Assembly: GCA_964538915.1 (NCBI GenBank)
Contig: CAZIFB010000015.1
Location: 1-64,000 of the forward strand
Direction of reading: 5' to 3'
DNA: 64,000 nucleotides
Origin: JAEUHQ01 sp964538915
GTDB lineage: Bacteria > Planctomycetota > UBA1135 > UBA2386
The notes under the pieces are model-generated. The model did not search any database. It worked only from the letters and a program-made list of their open reading frames with translations, and had not been told where the DNA came from. This document shows positions 26,247-35,500 of the stretch, piece after piece. Each line of letters begins with the position of its first letter. Positions within the stretch are counted from its first letter, which is position 1. A program made the translations under genes and the position numbers.

Positions 26247-26729
26247 ATGACCGAGATCGTCTCCCTGCCGCAACCCGCCGTGAAGGCGCGCTTCGCCTGG
26301 CTCCTGCCTGTGCTGTTCGCAGCGGGCTGTGGTCTCGCGGCCGTCTGGCCCGGCCATGCTGGCCAGCTCTTCTGCGTCGGCGCGATCGTCGGCATCTGGG
26401 CGTGTCTGTTCGTCGACGTCGGTCCCGAGCCCGTCTCGTGGTTGTTGCCGACGCTGACGGGTGGCCTCCCGATCGTCGCGTTCCTCGGCATCCTGCTCGA
26501 TCGTCTCCAGACCGACGTGCGCCTCTTCGCGATCGTGCTCGCGATCGCGACCGCCGCGGCCGGCTACGTGCTGCTGCAGGGCTTCGTCGACATCGAGCAT
26601 GCCGTCGATCACCACGGTTCGTTGATGCCGTTCGCGGTCTGTGCGCTGCAGATCGGCGTCCAGGTTGCGACGCTCGTCGCGCTGGTGGCCGGCGCCGGCC
26701 GCAGTGCGCGGCATCGGGGTGACACGTGA
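26247..26729 (+). CDS. Small polytopic membrane protein
   Basis: A 160-residue protein with about four hydrophobic helices (AWLLPVLFAAGCGLAAVW, AIVGIWACLFV, LPIVAFLGILL, and two later stretches ending in VATLVALVAGAG). There are no recognised motifs. Its TGA overlaps the GTG start of cdd (GTGA), so translation is coupled to cytidine deaminase. This might hint at nucleoside uptake, but it is too small for a known nucleoside permease. The family is unknown. Confidence 0.6.
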   Translation: MTEIVSLPQPAVKARFAWLLPVLFAAGCGLAAVWPGHAGQLFCVGAIVGIWACLFVDVGPEPVSWLLPTLTGGLPIVAFLGILLDRLQTDVRLFAIVLAIATAAAGYVLLQGFVDIEHAVDHHGSLMPFAVCALQIGVQVATLVALVAGAGRSARHRGDT

Positions 26730-27148
26730 CTCGGATCGATGCGGCCATCGCCGGCCGCCTCGTTGCCGCCGCCCGCGCCGTCCGTGCGAATGCCTACGCG
26801 CGCGCGTCGAAATTCAAGGTCGGCGCCGCCGTGCTCGCAGCCGACGGGCGGGTCTTCGTCGGCTGTAACGTCGAGAACGCGAGCTACGGGCTCACGATCT
26901 GCGCCGAGCGCGCGGCCGTGTGCGCTGCGGTCGCCGCGGGCGTCACCGAGCTGCGCGCGGTCGCGGTCGTGACCGGGCTCGCGCAGCCGGCGAGTCCGTG
27001 CGGTGCTTGTCGCCAGGTGCTCGCCGAGTTCGGTCCGGGGCAGCATGTGCTGCTCGCCGGCACGAAGGGCGCGGTGCGGCGCACGTCGCTGCGGCGACTT
27101 CTGCCGCGCCCCTTCACGTTCGCCGACGTCGAACGCGGCCGACACTGA
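26726..27148 (+). CDS. cdd: Cytidine deaminase
   Basis: A 140-residue zinc enzyme converting cytidine and deoxycytidine to uridine and deoxyuridine in pyrimidine salvage. The zinc site is complete: Cys59 and catalytic Glu61 (TICAERAA), then Cys92 and Cys95 (PCGACRQ). The substrate-binding FKVGAAV and GCNVENASYG are present. The length fits the homotetrameric short form. The GTG start is coupled to the upstream membrane protein. With deoC and the ALDH gene downstream, and deoA at 50936, it belongs to a pyrimidine-nucleoside degradation set. Confidence 0.96.
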   Translation: MTRIDAAIAGRLVAAARAVRANAYARASKFKVGAAVLAADGRVFVGCNVENASYGLTICAERAAVCAAVAAGVTELRAVAVVTGLAQPASPCGACRQVLAEFGPGQHVLLAGTKGAVRRTSLRRLLPRPFTFADVERGRH

Positions 27149-27154
27149 CCGCGG

Positions 27155-28036
27155 TCACACCGCGGCGGGCACCTTCGCGAGTTCGTAGACCCGCAGCAGG
27201 TTGGCCGGGTCCAGCCGGGACGCGATCGCCATCTCCGGCGCAGCCTTCGCCGCGCGCCGCTGGAACCACGGCGCCATCTGGCGATCCCACCACGACAGCG
27301 GGCGCAGGGTGACGTGGCCCGGATCGAAGAACTCGCAGAGGGCGATGCGTGCGACGACGCGCTGCACGCCGAGGCGCGCGAACTCGGCGACCATCGCCGC
27401 GATCCGATGCTCGGCGAGGTGTTCGAACACGTCGAACGCCAGCACCGTGTCGAAGCCGTCCGCAGGTGCGAACGGGAGCGCGTCGACGGCGCCGCGGCGC
27501 AGCCACTGCGCCACGTCGGGAAGTGCGATGCGGTCGAGATCGGGACTGGGATCCGAGCCCCATGCCTCGATGCCTCTCGCCCGCAGCTGTCTCACGACTT
27601 CGCCGACGGAGCAGCCGACGTCGAGCACCTTGCGCGGCTCGCAGAGCTGCAGGACCTGGTCGAGCACGGTCTTCTCGAACGCGGCTTGCCGGGCAACATC
27701 CGGTGCGCCGGTGCCCGTTCCCCGGTGATCGCAGGCGTGGAGCGCCGCGATCCGCGCGGCGGAAGAGCGGCCGGACGAGCCGCGATGGAACGGGAGCAGC
27801 AGAGTGCGGATCCGCGTGACCAGATCGCTCGCACCCGGGTCGGCAGGAACCCCGTCGTCGACGAACAGCCGCGTCTCCGGCTCGCGCCAGTCGCAGACGG
27901 CCGTTCCCGACATGCCGTGCAGCGTCTCGACGAACTCGAAGGCGCAGACGTCGCCGGCCCACACCCCGCCGGCGATGCGCAGTTCGCCGCGGCGACCCGT
28001 GCCCTGATCGTGCAGGGGAATGCGGACCTCGATCAT
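27155..28036 (-). CDS. Class I SAM-dependent methyltransferase
   Basis: A 293-residue protein. The C-terminal 180 residues are a Rossmann methyltransferase: KVLDVGCSVGEVVRQL (motif I, with the SAM-binding GxGxG variant GCSVG), AWGSDPSPD (motif II acidic residue) and DTVLAFDVFEHL (motif IV region). The first 100 residues contain beta-rich sequence and a conserved-looking FEFVETLHGMSG that I do not recognise. The substrate is unknown. It lies convergent to cdd and divergent from deoC, so it is not part of their transcript. Confidence 0.8.
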   Translation of the reverse strand: MIEVRIPLHDQGTGRRGELRIAGGVWAGDVCAFEFVETLHGMSGTAVCDWREPETRLFVDDGVPADPGASDLVTRIRTLLLPFHRGSSGRSSAARIAALHACDHRGTGTGAPDVARQAAFEKTVLDQVLQLCEPRKVLDVGCSVGEVVRQLRARGIEAWGSDPSPDLDRIALPDVAQWLRRGAVDALPFAPADGFDTVLAFDVFEHLAEHRIAAMVAEFARLGVQRVVARIALCEFFDPGHVTLRPLSWWDRQMAPWFQRRAAKAAPEMAIASRLDPANLLRVYELAKVPAAV

Positions 28037-28126
28037 GTCCCGATGTCATCGGCGCCGGCGCGGCGGCGACTGGAGGCCGCGGCCGTGACTTCCCGCGGCG
28101 GATCCGGCACGATCGCGGGTCCTGCG

Positions 28127-29035
28127 ATGTCCCACTCGCTGTCTCCCGTCGAGTTCCGTGTGCCGCCCGTCGACGCGGTCGCGCTGGAGACGCGCGCCGC
28201 CGATCTCGGCACCCGTTCCATCAAGAAGAAGGCGAAGGTGCAGGGACTCTGCCTCGCCATCTCGATGATGGATCTCACGACCCTCGAAGGCATGGATTCG
28301 CCGGGCAAGGTGCGGCAGCTGTGCCAGAAGGCGATGCGGCCGTTGCCGCAGCGGGCCGAGGTGCCGTCGTGTGCGGCGGTGTGCGTCTACCCGGATCTCG
28401 TCGAAGTCGCCGCGGCGGCGGTGAGCGGCAGCACCGTGCAGGTTGCCGCCGTCGCGACCGGCTTCCCGTCGGGACGCACCGATCGGCCGACGAAGCTGCG
28501 CGAAGTGCAGCTCGCGGTCGCCGCCGGCGCCACCGAGATCGACATGGTGATCGACCGCGGCGCGTTCCTCGCCGGGCGCTACGGTCAGGTCTTCGACGAG
28601 ATCTGCGCCGTGAAGGAGGCCTGCGGCGACGCGCACCTCAAGGTGATCCTCGAGACGGGCGAACTGCGGACGTACGACAACATCCGTCGTGCCTGCCGCA
28701 TCGCGCTGCTCGCGGGCGGCGACTTCCTGAAGACGAGCACCGGCAAGGTGACGCCGGCGAGCACGTTGCCGGTGGTGCTGTTGATGCTCGAAGCGGTGCG
28801 CGACCACTATCTCGAGACCGGACGAATGGTCGGCGTGAAGGCCGCGGGCGGCATCCGCACCGCGAAGGACGCGCTGAAGTACCTGGTGCTCGTCGCCGAG
28901 ACGTGCGGCGACCGCTGGCTGTCGCCGCAGTGGTTCCGCTTCGGTGCGAGTTCGCTGCTGAACGACGTGCTGATGCAGCTCGAGAAGGAACGCACGGGCC
29001 GCTACCAGCGCCCGACCGATTTCAGCGCCGACTGA
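28127..29035 (+). CDS. deoC: Deoxyribose-phosphate aldolase
   Basis: A 302-residue class I aldolase that splits 2-deoxyribose 5-phosphate into glyceraldehyde 3-phosphate and acetaldehyde. The Schiff-base Lys202 lies in FLKTSTGKV, the second active-site lysine Lys238 in GVKAAGGIRT, and Asp139 in TEIDMVID. VCVYPD and ATGFPSG complete the family pattern. It is longer than the roughly 220-260-residue bacterial form because of an N-terminal extension, as in the animal-like group. The ATG at 28127 was chosen; the long open frame upstream runs antisense to the methyltransferase. The ALDH gene follows after 15 bases and probably removes the acetaldehyde. Confidence 0.95.
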   Translation: MSHSLSPVEFRVPPVDAVALETRAADLGTRSIKKKAKVQGLCLAISMMDLTTLEGMDSPGKVRQLCQKAMRPLPQRAEVPSCAAVCVYPDLVEVAAAAVSGSTVQVAAVATGFPSGRTDRPTKLREVQLAVAAGATEIDMVIDRGAFLAGRYGQVFDEICAVKEACGDAHLKVILETGELRTYDNIRRACRIALLAGGDFLKTSTGKVTPASTLPVVLLMLEAVRDHYLETGRMVGVKAAGGIRTAKDALKYLVLVAETCGDRWLSPQWFRFGASSLLNDVLMQLEKERTGRYQRPTDFSAD

Positions 29036-29050
29036 CGCGGAGCACACGCC

Positions 29051-30562
29051 ATGGCCAAGAACGACCAGAAGACGCACGATTCCACGGCGAAGCCGGAGCT
29101 CGAGTTCGGTCGCGTTTGGCGCTACGAGCAGGCACCCGAAGCGACCGACCACGTGAAGATCGCCGAGCGGCACGAACTGTTCGTCGACGGGGCGTGGACG
29201 AAGCCGAAGTCGGGCGAACACTTCGCCACGATCGACCCGGCGACGGAGAAGACCCTGACCGAGGTCGCGCAGGCCGGCGACAAGGACGTCGACGCCGCGG
29301 TGAAGGCAGCGCAGCGTGCGTTCCCGAAGTGGAAGGCGCTCTCCGGCGAGGACCGGGCGCGCTACCTGTTCCGTGTCGCCCGCATCCTGCTCGAGCGGGC
29401 ACGCGAGTTCGCAGTGCTCGAGACCCTCGACAACGGCAAGCCGATCAAGGAGACGCGCGACGTCGACGTGCCTCTCGCGGCGCAGCACTTCTTCTATCAC
29501 GCGGGCTGGGCCGACAAGCTCGAGCTGCTCTTTCCGGGTCGGCACCCCGAACCGCTCGGGGTGGTGGGGCAGGTGATCCCGTGGAACTTCCCGCTCCTGA
29601 TGGCGGCGTGGAAGATCGCACCGGCGCTGGCGGCGGGGAACACCGTCGTGCTGAAGCCCGCGGAGACGTCGCCGCTCACCGCGCTGCGTCTGTGCGAAGT
29701 GTTCCAGCAGGCGGGGCTGCCGCCCGGCGTCGTCAACGTGATCACCGGCGACGGCCGCACGGGCCAGGCGCTCGTGCGCCATCCCGGGCTCGCGAAGGTC
29801 GCGTTCACGGGCAGCACCGAGGTCGGCAAGGAGATCCAGAAGGCGGTCGCCGGTCGCGGTGTCGAGCTGACGCTCGAACTCGGCGGCAAGGCCGCGCACA
29901 TCGTGTTCGAGGACGCGGCCCTCGACCAGGCGGTCGAAGGTGTCGTGCGTGGCATCTTCTTCAACCAGGGGCACGTGTGCTGCGCCGGTTCGCGCCTGCT
30001 CGTGCAGGAGAGTGTGCACGACCTGTTCGTCGAGAAGTTGCAGCGCCGCATGGCGCGCATCCGGGTCGGCAGCCCGCTCGACAAGAACACCGACATGGGT
30101 GCGATCCACAGCAAGGCGCAACTGGCGCGCATCCGCGAACTCTGCGCGGCCGGTGCGGAGGGCGGCGCGTCGATGCATCAGTCGGCGTGCGATCTGCCCG
30201 GCAAGGGCTTCTGGTTCCCGCCGACGATGTTCACCGGCGTTTCGATGAGCCACCGCATCGCGCGCGAAGAGGTGTTCGGGCCGGTCCTCGCGGTGCTGAC
30301 GTTCCGCACGCCGGAAGAAGCCGTCGAGAAGGCGAACAACACGAGCTACGGCTTGTCCGCGGGCATCTGGACCGACAAGGGCGCGCGCATCCTCTGGTGC
30401 GCCGAGCGCATGAAGGCAGGCGTCGTGTGGAACAACACGTTCAACCGCTTCGACCCGGCGAGCCCGTTCGGCGGCTTCAAGGAGTCCGGCTTCGGCCGCG
30501 AAGGCGGCCGCCAGGGCATGCGCGCCTACGTGCGCCTCGAAGGCGGTCTTTCGCCGGGCTGA
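29051..30562 (+). CDS. Aldehyde dehydrogenase, probable acetaldehyde dehydrogenase of deoxyribose catabolism
   Basis: A 503-residue NAD(P)-dependent ALDH with the complete core: VIPWNFPLLMAAWKIAPAL (cofactor cleft), GNTVVLKPAE, FTGSTEVGK, catalytic Glu276 in LELGGK, and catalytic Cys310 in FNQGHVCCAGSR. It also has the C-terminal SPFGGFKESGFGREGG. The first 40 residues are a basic, charged extension. Its position directly after deoC suggests it oxidises the acetaldehyde released there to acetate. Its likely partner, a short ALDH-like gene, is now 19.4 kb away at 50012. The 3' end forms a hairpin shared with the convergent gene. Confidence 0.92.
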   Translation: MAKNDQKTHDSTAKPELEFGRVWRYEQAPEATDHVKIAERHELFVDGAWTKPKSGEHFATIDPATEKTLTEVAQAGDKDVDAAVKAAQRAFPKWKALSGEDRARYLFRVARILLERAREFAVLETLDNGKPIKETRDVDVPLAAQHFFYHAGWADKLELLFPGRHPEPLGVVGQVIPWNFPLLMAAWKIAPALAAGNTVVLKPAETSPLTALRLCEVFQQAGLPPGVVNVITGDGRTGQALVRHPGLAKVAFTGSTEVGKEIQKAVAGRGVELTLELGGKAAHIVFEDAALDQAVEGVVRGIFFNQGHVCCAGSRLLVQESVHDLFVEKLQRRMARIRVGSPLDKNTDMGAIHSKAQLARIRELCAAGAEGGASMHQSACDLPGKGFWFPPTMFTGVSMSHRIAREEVFGPVLAVLTFRTPEEAVEKANNTSYGLSAGIWTDKGARILWCAERMKAGVVWNNTFNRFDPASPFGGFKESGFGREGGRQGMRAYVRLEGGLSPG

Positions 30563-30579
30563 CCGTCGCCGGCGGTCAG
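30559..30579. terminator. Bidirectional hairpin spanning two stop codons
   Basis: CTGACCG (30559-30565) pairs with CGGTCAG (30573-30579) over a seven-base loop. The plus-strand stop (TGA 30560-30562) and the minus-strand stop (TCA 30576-30578) both lie inside the stem, so one hairpin could serve both convergent genes. Confidence 0.5.
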
Positions 30580-31775
30580 CGGATGAGCACGTCGAGGCCC
30601 GCGCTGCTCGCAAGGCCCGACGAAGTGCTGGTGTCGACGTAGGCGCACTGGAAGTAGAGGTGCGTTCCCGCGAGTTGCGACACCGGCGGGATCACGAACG
30701 TGCGCGTACTCGCGCCGGTCGCGCCGAGCGTGTCGGTGTCGAGGATGTCGAGCGTCTGCAGCACGGTCACGTTGAACCACGGCAGCGAGGTCGGCTGCAG
30801 ACCGAGGGCGATCAGGCCGAACGCGTTCGCCGGGCCGGTCGCATCGAGCGAGAACGAACTGTCGACGTGTACGCAGCCCGCCGCCGCGAGCGTCGGCGTC
30901 CCGAGTGCGCCCGGCGACGCGGCGCCGTAGCTCGTCAGGGTTCCGCAGGAGGCGTCGTCGTGCAGCACCGTGATGAGGCCGCCCGCACGGAGGAACACGA
31001 TGTCGCCGGTGACCGGATCGACGACACCGCCGCCGAGGTTGGTCAGGCCCGTCGCGACGACCTGGCGAGTGGCCGGCAGCGGGTCGCCGATCGTGTCGAC
31101 CTGGTAGGCAACGAGCTGGCCGGCGAGCCACTCGCACACGAGGAGCTGTCCGCCGAGCAGCGGCGCATTGGCCGGCGCGTAGACGAGACCCTCGGGGAAC
31201 CCGGCGATGGGGATGCCTGCGCCCGCTTGTCCCGGCGCGTACGTCCCGTTCCCGTCCGGAGTGAGCGGCAGCTCGTACAGGATGCCCACCGAGTAGCTCG
31301 CGATCTTGCATCGCCCGGCGCCGGGCAGCCCCGCGGGTACGAACGTGCACGTGCCGACCGTGCCGGCGACGCCGAGGGGAGCGAGATCGTCGGTGCGGTC
31401 CACGACGGTACTCGCGGGCCGGATCTGCTGCATGCGGTTCGGGCCGAACCACGTGGCGAACAGCACGCCGCCGGGCCCGAAGGCGAGGCCGCCGTCCGTG
31501 CCGCCCACCGTGATCACGGCCGACGGCACGCCCGCGCCGGTGATGTAGCCCTGCGCGTTCCGGACGAGTGGAACCGACAGGATGGAGCCCGAAGGCCACG
31601 GCGCCACGAGCAGGGTGTTCGGATCGTTCGGCGCGAACGCCGTGCCGCCGTAGCTCGTCACACCGGACGGGATGCCGATCGACGAGATCTGCCAGACCGC
31701 GCCGAACGGCGGTTCGACGGTCTGCGCGGCGAGGTGGGCGGTGAACAGGAACGGGATCCAGACGGCGTGCTTCAT
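30576..31775 (-). CDS. Secreted beta-propeller-like protein
   Basis: A 399-residue exported protein. ATG 31775 gives the signal peptide MKHAVWIPFLFTAHLAAQ; the open frame upstream is antisense to the ECF sigma gene. Repeated beta-strand units such as GGLAFGPGGVLFATWF, then FPEGLVYAPAN and NLGGGVVDPVTGDIVFLR, resemble propeller blades of the SMP-30/NHL type. The last 120 residues form a separate domain with DDASCGTLTSYGAASPGALG and LQPTSLPWFN, a C-terminal module common in these secreted families. No catalytic residues can be assigned. It starts about 100 bases from the divergent ECF sigma gene and may be one of its targets. Confidence 0.7.
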   Translation of the reverse strand: MKHAVWIPFLFTAHLAAQTVEPPFGAVWQISSIGIPSGVTSYGGTAFAPNDPNTLLVAPWPSGSILSVPLVRNAQGYITGAGVPSAVITVGGTDGGLAFGPGGVLFATWFGPNRMQQIRPASTVVDRTDDLAPLGVAGTVGTCTFVPAGLPGAGRCKIASYSVGILYELPLTPDGNGTYAPGQAGAGIPIAGFPEGLVYAPANAPLLGGQLLVCEWLAGQLVAYQVDTIGDPLPATRQVVATGLTNLGGGVVDPVTGDIVFLRAGGLITVLHDDASCGTLTSYGAASPGALGTPTLAAAGCVHVDSSFSLDATGPANAFGLIALGLQPTSLPWFNVTVLQTLDILDTDTLGATGASTRTFVIPPVSQLAGTHLYFQCAYVDTSTSSGLASSAGLDVLIR

Positions 31776-31877
31776 GAGGAGGTCTCCGGACCCTCGAGCG
31801 AACGGCATCGGTCGGAGCGAACACCGGATTCCGCACCGGGATCGCCGGTGCTTGCGGCGGTCCGCGCCCCGACCAGA
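31776..31877. promoter_or_regulatory. Divergent promoter region, secreted protein and ECF sigma factor
   Basis: These 102 bases separate the starts of the secreted propeller-like gene and the ECF sigma gene. Both promoters must lie here. I see no convincing consensus boxes or operators. Confidence 0.35.
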
Positions 31878-32552
31878 ATGTCGACGCCCGTGAGTTCCGC
31901 CGACGACACCCTCGACCTGCTGCGACGCTGGCACGGCGGCGACCCCGACGCGGTCGCCAGGCTCGTCGACCGCGATCGTGGATGGGTCGAGGCCAGGCTG
32001 CGTCGGCGGCGCGCGGCGCGTGGTGACGGCGACACCCAGGACGACTGCCAGGACCTGATGCTGCGTGTGCTGCGTTACTCGCCGCGCTTCGTGTGCGCGA
32101 ATCGGCGGCAGTTCCGCGGCCTCCTGGCGCGCATGATCGAGAACCTCGTGATCGACCGGGCGCGGGGTCGGCGGCGCCGCGAGGTGCACTTCGAGTCCGT
32201 GTCCGAAAGCCGGCTCGATCTCACGATGGGAGGCGTCCACGCGACGGACCCGGTCGATGCGGCCGCACGCGGCGAGGACCGGGCATGGCTGCGGCTCGGC
32301 CTCGAGTTCCTCGCGGAAGCCGATCGCGACGTCGTCTGGCAGCGCCATCTCGAAGAAGCCACGTTCGCGGCGATCGCGGCCGAGGTCGGGTCGACCGAGG
32401 ACGCCGTTCGCATGCGCTACCAGCGCGCGTTGCTCCGGCTGGCGGCCATCGTGCAGCGCCTGCGCGGCGGCGACGTCGACCTGCTCCTTCGCGAGGTCGA
32501 CGAACCGTCGTCAACGCCCCGCGGCGGCGCCGACGACGGCCGCGAGCCTTGA
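31878..32552 (+). CDS. ECF-type RNA polymerase sigma factor
   Basis: A 224-residue sigma factor. Region 2 includes DDCQDLMLRVLRYSPRFVCA and RGLLARMIENLVIDRARGRRRR, typical of the group often found near kinases in planctomycetes. Region 4 includes FLAEADRDVVWQRHLEEATFAAIAAEVGSTEDAVRMRYQRAL, shown here in outline, with its helix-turn-helix. No fused sensor domain is present. The last 42 bases overlap, tail to tail, the end of the convergent Ser/Thr kinase gene. ECF factors of this type are often controlled by an adjacent kinase, which is an inference here. ATG 31878 was chosen as the first start compatible with region 2 length. Confidence 0.88.
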   Translation: MSTPVSSADDTLDLLRRWHGGDPDAVARLVDRDRGWVEARLRRRRAARGDGDTQDDCQDLMLRVLRYSPRFVCANRRQFRGLLARMIENLVIDRARGRRRREVHFESVSESRLDLTMGGVHATDPVDAAARGEDRAWLRLGLEFLAEADRDVVWQRHLEEATFAAIAAEVGSTEDAVRMRYQRALLRLAAIVQRLRGGDVDLLLREVDEPSSTPRGGADDGREP

Positions 32553-35500
32553 GAGCCCGTCCGTGGGCGCCGCGGTGGCGTGCTCGCGGACGAGCCGCTC
32601 GAGCCGCGGCAGTGCCGATCGCAGGATCACACGTTGCAGGCGACTGCGCCGCACCTGCTCGGCCAACGGCCCGGCGAGCGTGAGCGCCGACGTGACTTCG
32701 TTGCGGACGGCTTCCCCGTCGCCGGTGCGTTCCGCCAGTTCGGCGCGTGCGATCGTCGCGATCCAGACCTCGGCGGCGGCCTCCGTGCCCTTGCCCTCGC
32801 CGGCCAGCGCCAGCCGTGCCCGCACAAGGGCCGCCGCCGCCCCGGCGGTGTCGTTGGCCGCGAGCAGCGACTCGCCCAGGCCGCGCTCGATCCGCGCCAT
32901 CTCGCGCCCGGCCTCGGGTCGTGCGTCGAAGCGCTCGCGCAGCTCCTTCGGGACACCCGCGACCGCCGCGGCCGCGTCGCGCCACCGATCCGCGGCTTCG
33001 GTCTCTCCACGCAGGCCCGCCACCTCCGCGAAGCGGATCCGGTGTTTCACCGAAGCGACGTGGGCGCGCAGATCTCCCGGGGCGACCGCGACCCAGCGCC
33101 GTGCCGCGTCGACCGCCGCGGAGAGCCGGCGATCGGCCGCGACGAGGTCGCCCGTCTCGATCGCCAGCGAGCCCGCGTTGAACGACGCGAGGCCGAGTTC
33201 GCGAAGCGACGACGGTCGCTCGCCGTCGTGGGCGACGAGGACCTCGCAGTGTGTGCACGCTGCGTCGAAGGCCGCGCGCGCGTCCTCGTCGTGGCCGCCG
33301 GCCAGGAGCCGAACCGCCAGGTTGTTGGCGCACCGGGTCGCCACGAGGCGCTTGTCGTCGTCGTCCTCGTTCTCCTGCAAGGCAGTCGCGAGGGCGGTCA
33401 TGGCCGACCGGTAGAGCTCGATCGCCCGTTCGGCGCCGTCGGGCGGCAGCGAGTTCGCGAGGTTGTAGCGCGTTTGCGCGAGCAGCCACTGCGCCTTCGG
33501 GCTGGTCGGGTTCTCCTCCGCGAGCTGCGTCGCCATGTCCACGGCGCGCTGGCGCAGCGGCGAGGCTTCCTCCGCGCGTCCGTCGCGGCGCAGCGCAGTG
33601 GCGAGGTTGTCGAGCAGCGCAGTGAGCGACCGGCGCGGAGCGATCGCCTGGGGGAACATCGACACCAGGCGCTCGAGTACGCCGTGAGCCTCCTGGTAGG
33701 CCTCGAGCCCGGCGCGCACTTCGTCTTTCGCGACCCGCGCACTGCCGAACGTCGCCAACGTGTTGCCCAGCGCGAGCATCGCGTGCCGAGCCTGCGGCCG
33801 CGCCTGAAGGACGGAACGCAGCGATCGGAGGGCCTCGTCGAGGTCGGAGTCGGCGCCCCGGACGTCGCCGAGTGCGCGGAGCACGGCGGACCGGTCGGCC
33901 AGCGCCCCCGCGCGGACGACCGTGAACCGCTCGTCCCCGGCCGGGGCCTCGACCGCGACCGCGGCGTCGAGTTCGCGCCGTGCCTCGTCGAGGCGCCGGG
34001 ATCGCCGGGAATGGTCGGCCAACGTCGTGTGCGCCTTGCAGAGCGCCACGGCGTCCCATGCGGTCCACACGCGCTGCCGCTGCAGCGTGGTCAGGGCCTC
34101 GATCGCGGACCGCGCCGCGTCCACCCCGAGCGCCTCGTCGCCGCGTTCGCCGGCGAGGCGCGCGGTCAGAGCGAACACGTGAGCCAGCCACCGCCGCGTC
34201 TCGAGATCGCCGGCGTCGTTGCTGTCGCGGAGGATGTCGGTCGCCTGGCGCAGCATCGCTTCGGCGGTCGGCAGGTCACCGAGTTCGGCGGTCAGGGGGA
34301 CGGCCTTCGCAGTGAGGATGGCCAGGTCGCGCCGCGACGCACTGTCGTGCTGGCGTTCGAGCACGTCGCGGTGGAACGCGAGTGCGCGGCCGATCAGGTC
34401 GCGTCGCACGTCCTCGAGCCACGGTACGTCGGCGAGGTGTTCGACCGCGACCTGCACGAGGTCGTCGATCGCGGTCTCTGCCGACGCGAAGTCGGCCCGC
34501 GCGGCAGCCTCGGCCGATCGCGCCGTCGCGGCGCTCCGTTCGGCGCTCACGGCGAGCCATGTGATCGCGACCGAGGCGACGGAGAGCAGCGCGAGCAGAG
34601 TCGCAGGCACCGGGTTGCGCCGCGTCCAGAGTTGTGCGCGCCGCGGCAGCGACGGCCTCCGGGCCAGGATGGGCTCCGCCATCCGGACGCGCCGCAGCTC
34701 GTCGGCGAACGCTTCGGCGGTCGTGTAGCGGTGCCGCGGGTCGCGCGCCATCGCGGTCGCCAGCACGATGTCGAGTTCACGAGGTGCGTCGGGCGCCGAG
34801 GTCCGCAGGCTCGGCGGAGCGCCCTCGAGGATCGCGCGGAACAGGGCTTCGCGCGTCGGGCCGGCGAACGGGGGCCGCAGGGTCACCGCCTCGAACAGCG
34901 TCGCCCCGAGCGAATAGACGTCGGTCGTGCGATCGACGGCGGAAGTGCGCGCCTCGATCTGCTCGGGCGCCATGTACGTCGGCGTGCCCAGCGTCTGGCC
35001 GGACATCGTGAGCGCTTCGGCGCCGTCGTCGCGCACGAGACCGAAGTCGAGCAGCACCGGCGCGCCCGCGGGCGTCACCATGATGTTCCCCGGCTTGACG
35101 TCGCGATGCACCAGGCCGGCTTCGTGTGCGACGTGCAGGGCCCGCGCGACGTGTTCGATCAGCTCGAGTGCGGCGGCGAGCGGGGTCGTCCCTTCCGTGC
35201 GCGGCAACACGAGCCGATTGCCGTCTTGCCTGCCGCGAGCGACGTGCTGCGCCAGCGTGTCGCCCGCGACGTGGCGCATCACGAGGAACGGCTGGCCGTC
35301 GGCTTCGCCGAGGTCGAGGACCTGGCAGATGCCGGGGTGATCGAGCCGGAACACCGCGGAGCCTTCGCGGCGCAGCCGTTCGCGCGCCCTGCTCGTGCCG
35401 GAACGGTCGTGCAGCACCTTGAGCGCGACGAGGCGTTCCTGGTCGCCGCGCCGCTGACGCGCGAGCCAGACGACGCCCATGCCGCCGCGGCCGAGTTCGC

